Positions 42,914-52,278 of a DNA stretch of 64,000 nucleotides are shown here, in pieces. Location: positions 372,001 through 436,000 of the forward strand of contig JAUJEA010000003.1 of the NCBI GenBank assembly GCA_030442035.1, written 5' to 3'. The stretch comes from Splendidivirga corallicola. GTDB taxonomy: Bacteria; Bacteroidota; Bacteroidia; Cytophagales; Cyclobacteriaceae. The notes under the pieces were generated by a model. That model was given only the letters and a program-made list of their open reading frames with translations, was not told the DNA's origin and made no database searches. A program made the position numbers and the translations under genes. Numbering within the stretch: position 1 is the first letter of the stretch; every line of letters begins with the position of its first letter.

Positions 42914-43828
42914 ATGAGTAAAACAGTTTCACTGGTTCTTGGTAGCGGTGGGGCAAGAGGGCTAGCTCATATAGGAGTGATTGAAGAACTTGAAAAAAAA
43001 GGATTCAAAATCGGATCTATTTCCGGGTCATCAATGGGTGCTTTTGTGGGAGGTATTTATGCCAAAGGTGAGTTGAATGTATATAAAGACTGGGTTTGTG
43101 AACTCGATAAACTGGATGTGTTTAAACTCATTGATTTTACCTTTAGTACACAAGGATTTATTCGAGGCGAAAGGATTATTACGGAGATCATGAAGATCAT
43201 TGAAGATTGTCGGATCGAACAGCTTTCCATTCCTTTTGCGGCCGTGGCTACTGACATCGTCAATAAAAAAGAAGTGGTATTTACTTCCGGAAGTCTTTTC
43301 AGGGCCTTGCGAGCTTCAATTGCCATCCCGACCGTTTTAACCCCTATCTCGATCGATAATGTTGATTTAGTGGATGGTGGTGTGATCAATCCGATTCCAA
43401 TAGAGCACGTGGAAAGAACAACTGGTGACTTACTTGTTGTCGTAAATGTCAATGCCAACAAGCCTTACCTCAAAAACCACAACAAATCAAAAGAGGATAA
43501 AATCAGAGATGCCGAAAGAAAAAACTTAACTGATATATTTAAACGCAAATGGCAGGAATTTTTTCCTGCAAACAAAACCTCCTCGAAAAAACTTGGTTTC
43601 TTTGAGTTAATGAACCGGTCTATAGACCTTATGCAGGACAGGCTCACAGATACTCTTTTGGATCGTTATCAACCCGACATCCAGGTTAATATTTCCCGTG
43701 ATGCCTGCAGTACTTTTGAATTTTATAAAGCAAAAGAGATGATCGAGGAAGGCAAACGCGCATTGACAGATAGTCTCAAAAAACATTCCATGCATGAACA
43801 TTCAAGAACTGAACAAGGAGCTGGGTAA
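42914..43828 (+). CDS. patatin-like phospholipase
   Basis: 304 residues, cytoplasmic (no signal). The oxyanion loop GSGGARGLAHIG, the nucleophile elbow GSSMG (Ser40) and the DGG motif VDGGVINP (Asp ~154) form the Ser-Asp dyad of bacterial patatins (RssA-like). It probably hydrolyses acyl chains from phospholipids. Its last 35 bp overlap the next gene in another frame. Confidence 0.92.
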   Translation: MSKTVSLVLGSGGARGLAHIGVIEELEKKGFKIGSISGSSMGAFVGGIYAKGELNVYKDWVCELDKLDVFKLIDFTFSTQGFIRGERIITEIMKIIEDCRIEQLSIPFAAVATDIVNKKEVVFTSGSLFRALRASIAIPTVLTPISIDNVDLVDGGVINPIPIEHVERTTGDLLVVVNVNANKPYLKNHNKSKEDKIRDAERKNLTDIFKRKWQEFFPANKTSSKKLGFFELMNRSIDLMQDRLTDTLLDRYQPDIQVNISRDACSTFEFYKAKEMIEEGKRALTDSLKKHSMHEHSRTEQGAG

Positions 43829-44423
43829 TATTGATATTTATTTATTGGATCAAATTCTTAAATGCAGGTTTAAAAAATCAGATAAAATACTGGATGTAGG
43901 TTGTGGTGAGGGTAGAAACCTCATCTATTTTCTTAACAATGGCTACGACGTCTTCGGTGTAGATAGAAATCAGAAAGCCATCGAAATGTTACAAACCATG
44001 GCCAGATCCATAAATAGGAAATATGAACCGGAAAGGTTTATGGTTTGGGATATTGAATCTATGCGAATTCCGGAGAATTTTTTCGATGTGGTTATTTGCA
44101 GTGCCGTATTACACTTTGCTCAAAGTACAGAGCACTTTCATACATTAGTTGACAAGGTATGCAATGTTCTGAAGCCCGGAGGAATTCTTTTCATTAGAAT
44201 GACTTCTGATATAGGAATAGAAAACAATATCCATCCTGTCGGCCAAGGTATTTATAAATTACTTGATGGAACCACCCGATTTTTGATCAATGAAAATCTT
44301 CTAAAAGAAATCATGGCAAAGTATCATCTGGAATTTTTAGAGCCCTTGAAATCAGTAAATGTGGATCATAAAAGATCCATGGCTACGCTGATCCTCACAA
44401 AACATAATGGCACTATTGCATAG
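43794..44423 (+). CDS. class I SAM-dependent methyltransferase
   Basis: 209 residues. Motif I is ILDVGCGEGRNLIYFLNNGYDVFGVD, followed by VWDIESMRI, FDVVICSAVLHF and the post-motif LKPGGILFIR. Substrate unknown; the text resembles TehB/UbiE-like small-molecule enzymes. Its start lies 35 bp inside the patatin gene and its end overlaps the convergent histidine kinase gene by 11 bp. Confidence 0.88.
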   Translation: MNIQELNKELGNIDIYLLDQILKCRFKKSDKILDVGCGEGRNLIYFLNNGYDVFGVDRNQKAIEMLQTMARSINRKYEPERFMVWDIESMRIPENFFDVVICSAVLHFAQSTEHFHTLVDKVCNVLKPGGILFIRMTSDIGIENNIHPVGQGIYKLLDGTTRFLINENLLKEIMAKYHLEFLEPLKSVNVDHKRSMATLILTKHNGTIA

Positions 44424-46191
44424 ATGCAAATTTTGGAAGCACAATGGAAAAAGCCGTTTCACTTTCCGCCGTTCTTTTATAAAAAATATGCCCCATGAGT
44501 CTGTTGGCTGCCAGTTTTGCAGTATATAGCCCTAAGCCAGGCCCGTTCGAGTTTAATGAAGCTTTGAAGAACATATTAAAAACTTTTTTGGCCAGGTTAT
44601 CCGGAATTTTCTCACCATTATTTTTGACCATGATTTCCAGATTGCTGGAAGCTTCTTTGGAAGAAATACTAACACTGGGTTGATGACCCTTCTGTTCAGC
44701 TAAGCTATATTGAAATGCATTTTTTAACACATTGGTGAAAATTATTTTTATAAGATTATAATCCCCATTGAGTTTTAAGTTTTTGGGAATATCGAAAGAA
44801 AATTTCACCTTTTTGAAATGGGATTGGGGGGCCAATTCTTCGTCAATAACTTCTTCGATGAGTTTTCTGCAGGAAAATGTTGAAAGTTCTATTTCGCTAT
44901 ACTTAATATCCCTCAACTTAGCCAATTGATCAAGGATAAGGGTCATTCCTCCCAATTCATCCTTTATTTTATTAATATGGTCAATTCCTGACTTTTCCTT
45001 TATATCCAGAAGAGCAAGATTACACAATCCTTCTGCCGTGGTTAAGGGGCTTTTAAGATCATGCGATGTTTTATAAACCAGGGTATCCAGATCGCGATTG
45101 ATCAATGTCAATTCAGCATTGGTAGTTTGTAATTTTTTTGTTCGAAGGTCTACTTCCTCTTCCAAATTCTCGTTGTATAGCTTTAACCTTTTATTTTGAT
45201 TTCTGATTGTATGCCTTGCCTTAAGCAGGAATACTGTTAGAATGGTAATGAGCGACAAGCCAACAACTAAATAGATTCTTATGGTTTTTTCAAAGGCAAG
45301 TCTTGATTTTTGTTCCTTCAGAGCAAATTCTTGTATTTGCCGGTCTTTTTGTAAAATTTCAATCTCAAACTCTCTTTCCCGTTTAGCCCTTTCAATTTCT
45401 TTAATAGTTTGTCCTTGCTTTACCAATGCAATGTCTTTGTCCCGAACCTCTTCTTCAATGGCATAGATCCGGTCTTTCATTTCATTCAACTTGCTCCTGT
45501 TATCCTCATTAATATCCTCAAGATCGTCCTGGTCTATATAATTTCCAAAAGCGGAATATTGTGTGAGATGCTCATTCGATTTTTTTTCATTTCCAAGCTG
45601 GTCATGACTTTTGGCCAACATAGCATGACAAGTCCGCATCAACTTTACGTCACCCATTTGCTGACTAAGCTCCAAAGCTGTTTTAAGATGTTTGATTGCC
45701 TTTTTATCCTTACCAAGAAGTCCGAACATTCTGGAAACGTTGATCAATGAATAACAGATATCCAGTTTGTCGTTGGACTTTCGGGTCAACTTCAATTCTT
45801 TCTGAAAGCAGGAAAGAGCCTCAGCATAATTTTGCAGTTCACTATAAATGATACCACAGTTGGCATAAGTTTTACTTAGCTTGTCAGTCAAATTATTTTT
45901 TTTATAAATGACCATTGATTGTTCAAAATGGTCAACTGCTTGCGGTAAATGGTTATGCTTCCAATAAACAAAAGCTATTTTGTCCAGATATTCAGCCTGT
46001 TTCAGAACTTCTCCGGACTCTTTGAAACGGGTTAGATATACTTTGTATTCCTGAAGTTTGGAAACTACTTCTTTGGATAGTTCTGGTTGATTTATCTGTG
46101 AAGCAACTGAGAATTGGGCAAGAAAAAAGCTAAAAATTATCGATAAATGATATCTTCCCCTTGACTGTGAAAATAGACGTTTAAAGATCAT
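44413..46191 (-). CDS. TPR-domain sensor histidine kinase
   Basis: 592 residues. Signal peptide (ends SVASQ), then about four TPR units (~65-220; EALSCFQKELKLTRKSNDK, KHLKTALELSQQ), a coiled coil, one transmembrane helix (~303-323) and a cytoplasmic coiled coil. The HisKA box is VYKTSHDLKSPLTTAEG, followed by an ATPase with N box (IFTNVLKNAFQYS) and G2 (GPGLGLYTA). The TPR sensor is probably periplasmic. No partner response regulator is adjacent. Confidence 0.9.
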   Translation of the reverse strand: MIFKRLFSQSRGRYHLSIIFSFFLAQFSVASQINQPELSKEVVSKLQEYKVYLTRFKESGEVLKQAEYLDKIAFVYWKHNHLPQAVDHFEQSMVIYKKNNLTDKLSKTYANCGIIYSELQNYAEALSCFQKELKLTRKSNDKLDICYSLINVSRMFGLLGKDKKAIKHLKTALELSQQMGDVKLMRTCHAMLAKSHDQLGNEKKSNEHLTQYSAFGNYIDQDDLEDINEDNRSKLNEMKDRIYAIEEEVRDKDIALVKQGQTIKEIERAKREREFEIEILQKDRQIQEFALKEQKSRLAFEKTIRIYLVVGLSLITILTVFLLKARHTIRNQNKRLKLYNENLEEEVDLRTKKLQTTNAELTLINRDLDTLVYKTSHDLKSPLTTAEGLCNLALLDIKEKSGIDHINKIKDELGGMTLILDQLAKLRDIKYSEIELSTFSCRKLIEEVIDEELAPQSHFKKVKFSFDIPKNLKLNGDYNLIKIIFTNVLKNAFQYSLAEQKGHQPSVSISSKEASSNLEIMVKNNGEKIPDNLAKKVFNMFFKASLNSNGPGLGLYTAKLAANRLMGHIFYKRTAESETAFSIVLPKFASMQ

Positions 46192-46338
46192 AAAGTTGAA
46201 GCACGCTTTCGAATTTCAAGTGCCTAGCACCTCCGCCCAAAAATTCAAATTAGCTTATGTGTTTGGTTTTCGGTAATATATACCAGAAAAGATCAAAAAG
46301 TAATCCGTTAACTATGAAGTGTGTATAAGGAAAAGATC

Positions 46339-46370
46339 AAAAAAACAGTCCTCAAGTAAACCTGAGGACT
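46339..46370 (-). terminator. terminator of the M61 peptidase gene
   Basis: AGTCCTCA (46347-46354) pairs with TGAGGACT (46363-46370). On the minus strand the stem is followed by one G and seven T. It lies 33 bp beyond the stop at 46404. Confidence 0.75.
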
Positions 46371-46403
46371 ATTCCTATCTTCTAACTTAAAAGGGTCAAA
46401 AAT

Positions 46404-48311
46404 CTATGGCTTTAACCATGAATCTCTGATTTTGAGTTGTTCCTGAGATGGATTCTCATTAATTGATATTTGATGACGTTTTTCTACTTCTACCTGAAAT
46501 ATCTCCGTACTAAGCCTGACCTCCTCTTTTCCTCCTCCCTCACTTTTTCTTAGAACTGTCACAGCAAATTCATCTCCCTCCTTCATATTTGTTCTGAGGT
46601 CATCAAAATATTGTTGCAAGTTTTGTAACGGAATTTCTTCATCATTAATTTTTAGCAATACATCACCGGTTTTATAGCCCATTTTTTCTCCAAATGCGTT
46701 CATATTGCTTGTACCAGCAATTTTCAACTTGCCTTCGTCCTGATCAAATCCCAAAGACACGTTTCCAAAGCTATATTGTTTTGCTTTTTCCCTGTCCACA
46801 TAATTGATCCCTACCAATGCTAATGTTTCTTCATAGGGTAAAACCCCTCCTTTTATAAGATATGTTTCAAAAAACTCTCCAATCTCAGGATAGGTAAGTG
46901 ATACTATTTCCTCAAACAACTCACCATCTTTAAATGGCGTATCCTTTCCATATTTTTCTTCCAAATCATCAATAAGGTTTTGAATACCGTATTTACCATC
47001 AGATAATGCGCGTAGCTTGATATCCAATGTCATGGCAATCAATGCTCCCTTTTCATATACATTTCCATATTGATCGGGATATTTATCAATCGTATATTTA
47101 CTAAGGTCAGTGAAAGAAAGCGTATCGTTAAATGCAAAACTGGCATTACTCATCTTTTCAGAGAGTTTACTCACATATTGATCCAGATCAATGATGTCAT
47201 ATTTTATCTGTACAAGGTCTGAAAAATATTCTGTTACCCCTTCATACAGCCAGAGGTGTTGTGACATCTTGGGTTCGTTGAAATCAAAATATTGTATTTC
47301 TTCGGAGTGAATATTCAGAGGAGTCACAATATGAAAAAATTCATGTGCTGCAACATCCCTTACCGTTTGTTTCAGATTTTCCTGTGGCACATCGGGAAAA
47401 TAATAAAAGGACGAATAAGAGTGCTCCAATGCGCCTTGTATGGGTGCCAGTTTAGAGAGTTCTTCACAATAGAAAATAAAAGCATACTTCTCCACAGGCA
47501 ATTCTCCTCCCAGGAAGCTGGCCTGAGCATAAAGAATCTCCTCAACATTTTCGGCGATATATTTGGATGTCACCTGACCACTCGGAGAATATACTGAGAC
47601 CAGTACTTCTGCATTAGCTACGTTTATTATAGTTGTATCAGGCTCATTATACATGATTGGGGAATCGATGAGAAGATGGTAGTTCTCCACCTCGTAGTGG
47701 TCAACTACTTTATCTACATCGGTAGACTTCAATCCCTCCGAATCCAATGACACACTTAGTTGCATTCCGGTTTCACTTGCAATAAGGCCTGTTGATCCAT
47801 ACAAGGATTCCGGCCGGATCACTTTCAGATCAAATCCCAGTTCCTTTTTACCTTTGATATAACCAAAGAAACCACTGGTGTTGATGACAAAATTCTTTTG
47901 ATCCTCAATATTAGTTCCGGCCATAGGATAAACAGCTTTCTCCTTAATTTCAGAATCATAGGTATCTTCAACCCAATAAGTGATTTTACTAAGTTTTTTG
48001 GCCTTGGTTATCTTCCAGGTATTGTCATCACTTCTTTCAACTTCCAGTTCCCTACCTTTTTTATCAAAGGCTTTCAGGTCGCTGACAAATCGACCATAAT
48101 CTGCTTCTTTATAAGTGCCGGGAATTATTTTCGGCATATAAAAAATTAACTCCGATTCTTTGATGGCTGGTGTTAAAAGCTCAACCATAAGCTTATCGTC
48201 TTGGACTTTGGTTAAGTCAAGAATGTACTGGTATTTATTTTTGACCGGGGGTTCTGTGGCAAAAGAGGTAATGCCAATTAATAGAGCGAATAATGTTGTT
48301 GAGTATTTCAT
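46404..48311 (-). CDS. exported M61-family peptidase with PDZ domain
   Basis: 635 residues. Signal peptide ends near SFATE. An M61 N-terminal beta domain leads to the zinc motif HEFFHIVTPLNI (~322) and the third ligand Glu in WLYEGVTEYFSD. A PDZ domain follows (~520-605; MGYKTGDVLLKINDEEI). M61 members are glycyl-type aminopeptidases or related proteases. This one acts in the periplasm or outer membrane. Confidence 0.92.
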   Translation of the reverse strand: MKYSTTLFALLIGITSFATEPPVKNKYQYILDLTKVQDDKLMVELLTPAIKESELIFYMPKIIPGTYKEADYGRFVSDLKAFDKKGRELEVERSDDNTWKITKAKKLSKITYWVEDTYDSEIKEKAVYPMAGTNIEDQKNFVINTSGFFGYIKGKKELGFDLKVIRPESLYGSTGLIASETGMQLSVSLDSEGLKSTDVDKVVDHYEVENYHLLIDSPIMYNEPDTTIINVANAEVLVSVYSPSGQVTSKYIAENVEEILYAQASFLGGELPVEKYAFIFYCEELSKLAPIQGALEHSYSSFYYFPDVPQENLKQTVRDVAAHEFFHIVTPLNIHSEEIQYFDFNEPKMSQHLWLYEGVTEYFSDLVQIKYDIIDLDQYVSKLSEKMSNASFAFNDTLSFTDLSKYTIDKYPDQYGNVYEKGALIAMTLDIKLRALSDGKYGIQNLIDDLEEKYGKDTPFKDGELFEEIVSLTYPEIGEFFETYLIKGGVLPYEETLALVGINYVDREKAKQYSFGNVSLGFDQDEGKLKIAGTSNMNAFGEKMGYKTGDVLLKINDEEIPLQNLQQYFDDLRTNMKEGDEFAVTVLRKSEGGGKEEVRLSTEIFQVEVEKRHQISINENPSQEQLKIRDSWLKP

Positions 48312-48630
48312 ATGTTTATAGTATGCGTTTTCGTGTTGAAGTTAGTGAACGGTTATAGTTCCAAGGAATCACATCATCAACTCAATACTTCCTTTTTGTG
48401 GTTTACTTACAAAACCACTGGAAAACTATTTCATTTTAATTTCTCTAATGAAAAAATAATGTTAAATAAGGTTAAGAGAAAGAATTTTTTATACGAACGG
48501 TTGACTATATGTTAGAAGCGGAAGTGATAATTTGTTTTCAAAAAAGTAAAGTCCCAAAAAAAGTGTAACACCTTCTTCCTCAGAAAGGTATTACACCAAT
48601 TTTTGAATGCTTTCGATTGGATGTAATCAG
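48312..48630. other. 319-bp intergenic region
   Basis: Between two minus-strand genes. It contains the terminator at 48556-48596 and the unseen promoter of the M61 gene. A 67-codon open frame here is not gene-like. Confidence 0.5.
48556..48596 (-). terminator. terminator of the metallo-hydrolase gene
   Basis: GTGTAACACCTT (48563-48574) pairs with AAGGTATTACAC (48585-48596) with one weak position. Seven T follow on the minus strand. It lies 34 bp beyond the stop at 48631. Confidence 0.75.
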
Positions 48631-49530
48631 TTAGTCAGCTTTGAGCTCCTGATAGATCATCTTAATGAAATCTTCGGATTTAATAAAGCCATTGTTCCAT
48701 GAGGCATCATATTGTTTGGTAGGTTCCGCGGCTAATACCTCATTGATGGTTTTACCACTGGCAACACCTTTGGCAACTTTGTCTTTGATATCCACCAACA
48801 TTTTTTTAAAGTTGACGATGTCTTTTTTGGTAGAAAGCTCACCATGCCCTGGTATAACTTTAGTATCATCATTGATCATTTTCAATACATCTTCGAGAAA
48901 ACTGATCTCTCCTACTATCGAACCACCACTTCCAGCATCAATAAATGGATAACCATAGGTAACAAAGGCATCACCCATATGAATAGTGTTACCCTTGTGA
49001 AAATAAATGACAGCATCACCATCAGTATGAGCAGAAGTGCCATGGAAAACGGTGATTTCATCGTCATTGAAATGAAAGGTAATTTTCTTGTCAAATGAAA
49101 TTATCGGAAGAGCAGCTTTGGGTGAGGCAGGGACATTACGTTGAAACCTTTCCATAAATTGATCTGTGCTCATCCTTTTTCTCACATTATCATGAGCAAC
49201 AATAATACTTCCGGCTTTACCGAAAATCTCATTACCCCCAACATGATCACCATGCCAATGGGTATTGATCACAAATTTGATAGCTCCACTATTAATTTCT
49301 GCTATAGCACTTTTAATCTTGTCAGCCAAGGGTGCATATTGATCATCAATGATCATAACCCCATCTTCACCGGCAGACACACCAATATTTCCTCCTCTCC
49401 CTTTCAGCATATAAATATTGTCCGTCACTTTAACCGTTTCAATTTTCACATTTGAGAAATCCTGAGCCATAGAGCAGCTGATATGAAAAAAGAATGAAAT
49501 GCCCATCGCAATAGGTAATAGTCGTTTCAT
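48631..49530 (-). CDS. exported MBL-fold metallo-hydrolase
   Basis: 299 residues. Signal peptide ends near CSMAQ. The zinc motif is NTHWHGDHVGGNE (HxHxDH complete), with further ligands in FHGTSAHTDGDAVIYF and VIPGHGEL. The sequence resembles B3-like cyclase/hydrolase proteins. Substrate unknown; activity on beta-lactams is possible but not shown. Confidence 0.9.
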   Translation of the reverse strand: MKRLLPIAMGISFFFHISCSMAQDFSNVKIETVKVTDNIYMLKGRGGNIGVSAGEDGVMIIDDQYAPLADKIKSAIAEINSGAIKFVINTHWHGDHVGGNEIFGKAGSIIVAHDNVRKRMSTDQFMERFQRNVPASPKAALPIISFDKKITFHFNDDEITVFHGTSAHTDGDAVIYFHKGNTIHMGDAFVTYGYPFIDAGSGGSIVGEISFLEDVLKMINDDTKVIPGHGELSTKKDIVNFKKMLVDIKDKVAKGVASGKTINEVLAAEPTKQYDASWNNGFIKSEDFIKMIYQELKAD

Positions 49531-49702
49531 GGTAATGAATTTTGGTTAGTTAGTGTTGTTTATTCAATTTAAGTATTATTTAAAATAAGCCAAAAACATA
49601 GAAGCCAAAGGTTAAAATACAAGTTTGTATCTCATTTAGTTCCAAGGCATTATTTATTTCTCAAATTAGACTATTCTGGCACGATATTCGTTCACATGTT
49701 AC

Positions 49703-49711
49703 TAAGGAGGT
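49703..49711 (+). promoter_or_regulatory. perfect Shine-Dalgarno sequence
   Basis: TAAGGAGGTGA, fully complementary to the 16S rRNA 3' end, sits 6 bp before the ATG at 49717. Most other starts in the window have no such element, so it is exceptional here. Confidence 0.75.
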
Positions 49712-49716
49712 GAGAT

Positions 49717-50133
49717 ATGAAAAAGATAATAACCGCTCTTACACTATTAACACTTGCCGGATGTATTTCAAGCAATTATCAAGGCAATTCGATTAGCACT
49801 CCTGCCTCAAAAAATGTTATCAATCTTCAGGCTGAAGATGATACTGAATATGAGTTGATCATTGATGATCCCGGGTTTGAAACATGGTTCATCACGAATG
49901 GCAAACCTGTCGGCTTTTACTCTCAACAATACTACGAATCCAAGAATCAACGATATGTCATCGCATGGAATGAGAATGTAACAAGATATGCAGGCAGAAG
50001 AAATAGTCCGTTCACCAGTTTCATTAATTATGATCCGACTGTTGACTACGGCATAGCTTTAAATCATAAGTTGTTTTATTACTTTAAGTATATAGAGAAT
50101 CTGTACAGAAACCGATTTCGTTTCTCTGTTTAA
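49717..50133 (+). CDS. DUF6146-family lipoprotein
   Basis: 138 residues. The lipobox LTLAGC (Cys16) predicts lipidation. The mature core YELIIDDPGFETWFITNGKP, followed by YYESKNQRYVIAWN and FINYDPTVDYGIALNHKLFYYFKYIE, is the DUF6146 pattern. Function unknown. The gene has an unusual perfect ribosome-binding site and a strong terminator, so it is probably a single, highly translated unit. Confidence 0.85.
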   Translation: MKKIITALTLLTLAGCISSNYQGNSISTPASKNVINLQAEDDTEYELIIDDPGFETWFITNGKPVGFYSQQYYESKNQRYVIAWNENVTRYAGRRNSPFTSFINYDPTVDYGIALNHKLFYYFKYIENLYRNRFRFSV

Positions 50134-50161
50134 AATTCCAATAGTTTAAGTGTTTTGATTT

Positions 50162-50195
50162 AATCCACCTGAATGCAGATTCAGGTGGATTTTTT
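50162..50195 (+). terminator. terminator of the DUF6146 gene
   Basis: A perfect 13-bp stem AATCCACCTGAAT/ATTCAGGTGGATT with a GCAG loop and a run of six T (50190-50195). Confidence 0.88.
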
Positions 50196-50206
50196 GTAGA
50201 TCTGCG

Positions 50207-50782
50207 CTATTTTACCGTATCATTGCTATCACCCAATCCCAACTTCTCAAGGACATAATCGGAATAATCATGAATCGGGTTCACGTAGATAATATTTTTG
50301 TCCCCAGCTTTGTCAAATAGGGTATGTAATTTGAATTCTTTGGCAACCTCTTCAATTGCATCAAATAGTCGATCCTGAGCAGTCTTCAAAATCTCTTGTT
50401 TTTTTTGAAAAAACATTCCATCAAAGCCAAATATCTGCTTTCTATAGGCATTTAAAGAATCTTCCTTCATTGTGATCATATTGATTCTTTCGGCTTTTTC
50501 TTCACTGGTTAGAAGTACCTCTTCTTCCTGGTAAGCTTCCTGCAACTTGACAATCTCTTCATATTTGAGTTTAAGTTCTTCTCTCCATGCGTTGGAAATC
50601 TCCTGAATTTCTTCCTGCGATTTTTGATAATCAGGCATTTTGCCTAGAATAAAGTCGGTATCTATATAGCCCCACTTATTAAATCTTGGAACATCTTTTT
50701 TTTGTGCATACAGATTGCTCCCCTGCATTATCAAAATAAAGAGCGTTAAGACTAGTCCACAAAATTTCGTGAATCCATTCAT
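50207..50782 (-). CDS. OmpH/Skp-family periplasmic chaperone
   Basis: 191 residues. Signal peptide ends near SNLYAQ. The Skp-like layout is clear: WGYIDTDFILGKMPDYQK, a long charged helical hairpin (~45-135) and a C-terminal strand region (TLFDKAGDKNIIYVNP). It would hold outer-membrane proteins in the periplasm. It is not next to bamA here. Confidence 0.88.
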   Translation of the reverse strand: MNGFTKFCGLVLTLFILIMQGSNLYAQKKDVPRFNKWGYIDTDFILGKMPDYQKSQEEIQEISNAWREELKLKYEEIVKLQEAYQEEEVLLTSEEKAERINMITMKEDSLNAYRKQIFGFDGMFFQKKQEILKTAQDRLFDAIEEVAKEFKLHTLFDKAGDKNIIYVNPIHDYSDYVLEKLGLGDSNDTVK

Positions 50783-50824
50783 ATGTTCCCAGCTTTCTTA
50801 TTCCCCGGTAAGCTTACTTTGCAA

Positions 50825-50832
50825 CAAATATA
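50825..50832 (-). promoter_or_regulatory. OmpH gene -7 box TATATTTG
   Basis: On the minus strand TATATTTG matches TAnnTTTG exactly, 42 bp upstream of the ATG at 50782. Confidence 0.5.
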
Positions 50833-50919
50833 TATGGAATAACTTATTATTAATGGAAATATTACCGGAACTGCCATATATTCTTATATGAAAAATTACA
50901 GAGAACATGCATAGCCGGA

Positions 50920-50927
50920 TAATTTTG
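50920..50927 (+). promoter_or_regulatory. TPR gene -7 box TAATTTTG
   Basis: An exact TAnnTTTG match 32 bp upstream of the ATG at 50960. Confidence 0.5.
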
Positions 50928-50959
50928 TAAAATTGATCTATTGAAAAACCATTTGAAGT

Positions 50960-51457
50960 ATGAAGCTTGTAGGTAACTGGAAGATAATAATTGGATTGAG
51001 TGTCATAGTGATGATAGGTGTATACTTTCTTATGAATAAAGATGTATCAGTGGAGGACTATTTCGAAATGTATCCTGTTCATAAAAACGATTCCAGTCTA
51101 TTTGCCAATGAAGAAATAATCTCGGCGATAACCGCCTACGAAAACGGTGATTTTCAAAAGGGACTCCGATTGTTGGAACAAGAAATAGTAAAGGAGCCTA
51201 AAAATCGGAGCCTTCAGTTTTACTATGCCATGTGTCAAATAGGACTAAAAAATTATGAATTCGCCATAGTGGACTTAGAGATGATGATCAACTTGCATGA
51301 TTTTAATTATAGCGAACCAGCCAAGTGGTATTTGGGATTGCTTTACCTAAAGGAAAATAGAAAAAGCGATGCCAAAAGGATCCTTCTGGATATCAAAAAT
51401 AAGAATGCGAGATATGCCCAAAAGGCTGTTGAGGTCCTAAAAAAATGTAACTGCTAA
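50960..51457 (+). CDS. membrane-anchored TPR protein
   Basis: 165 residues. One N-terminal transmembrane helix (~9-25, IIIGLSVIVMIGVYFLM), then two to three TPR units (AITAYENGDFQKGLRLLEQEIVKEP, AIVDLEMMINL). It is probably a small periplasmic scaffold. No known partner. It is convergent with the DUF4230 gene with only 9 bp between. Confidence 0.8.
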   Translation: MKLVGNWKIIIGLSVIVMIGVYFLMNKDVSVEDYFEMYPVHKNDSSLFANEEIISAITAYENGDFQKGLRLLEQEIVKEPKNRSLQFYYAMCQIGLKNYEFAIVDLEMMINLHDFNYSEPAKWYLGLLYLKENRKSDAKRILLDIKNKNARYAQKAVEVLKKCNC

Positions 51458-51466
51458 AACCAACAA

Positions 51467-52114
51467 TTATTTGTTAAGGTCTAACTCCTGAGATCTCATT
51501 TCATAGTAAAGAAACACTTTCTTCCCTGAAACTTCCTCCAGAAAGCGTTTTAAATAGATCTCACTTTTAAGTCTTGTTTCTTCTAAAATGCCAGAGTTGA
51601 GCGCTGCTTGTTTTACTTCTTTTTCTGCTGTTTTGTAGAGGTCTTCAACTAGCTTTCGCTCCTCTTCGCTTGAGGCCAAAAATCCGATATCCAGTGCATA
51701 GATTCGCGATCTTTCCAGGTGTAACTTGTAATAGCACAGTTCGGGTTCCGGTAAACGAATGGAAATAGTATCATTCTCTAAATGAATATCATCTTTGGTG
51801 AGTTTTGCAAGATCAAGACAGCCTACGGCCTCACCATTTGTGATAAGCACCGCTTTCATATCAGGTGTATAAGATTGGAAAAACATCTTAAGCGAACTGG
51901 TATTTTTGATGTCCGTAATCTCTTTGAAATTATATTTTACCAGCTCCAATCGACCCAATGATTCTACCTTTTCCAGCACCAGCTCATTAGTGATAATTTC
52001 CCGCTGAACATTTGCTGCTCCAGGAAAAGAGCCCGACAAATAGAGCCATACTAGCAAAATCACCACCAATATCCAGGGAAGGTGTCTGATCAGGTATTTA
52101 AAAATTAATATCAT
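51467..52114 (-). CDS. DUF4230-domain membrane protein
   Basis: 215 residues. One N-terminal transmembrane helix (~11-27, LPWILVVILLVWLYLSG). The soluble part follows the DUF4230 pattern: VLEKVESLGRLELVKYNFKEI, GEAVGCLDLAKLTKDDIHL, ISIRLPEPEL and a C-terminal helix region (AEKEVKQAALNSGILEE). Function unknown. Confidence 0.87.
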   Translation of the reverse strand: MILIFKYLIRHLPWILVVILLVWLYLSGSFPGAANVQREIITNELVLEKVESLGRLELVKYNFKEITDIKNTSSLKMFFQSYTPDMKAVLITNGEAVGCLDLAKLTKDDIHLENDTISIRLPEPELCYYKLHLERSRIYALDIGFLASSEEERKLVEDLYKTAEKEVKQAALNSGILEETRLKSEIYLKRFLEEVSGKKVFLYYEMRSQELDLNK

Positions 52115-52154
52115 TTCCCACTAAAAATATTAACAATTTAATAAAAGTGTTGGT

Positions 52155-52182
52155 GTGTTGAAGTATTTAAGCGTTTAAGTTG
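52155..52182. repeat. dispersed ~28-nt repeat, copy 2
   Basis: GTGTTGAAGTATTTAAGCGTTTAAG resembles the segment at 35057-35084. Both are intergenic. Confidence 0.35.
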
Positions 52183-52278
52183 TGCCTGAAGTTATAATTT
52201 CTCTCTCCCAAAGTGATAAACTTTCTAATCAGTATATTTGTTGGTGTTAACTTTAAAACTGGAAACCATAACCACAGG

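Noticed and set aside
48312-48515. 67-codon open frame next to the M61 gene
   Set aside because: No signal, domain or neighbour context; lies in the promoter region of the M61 gene.
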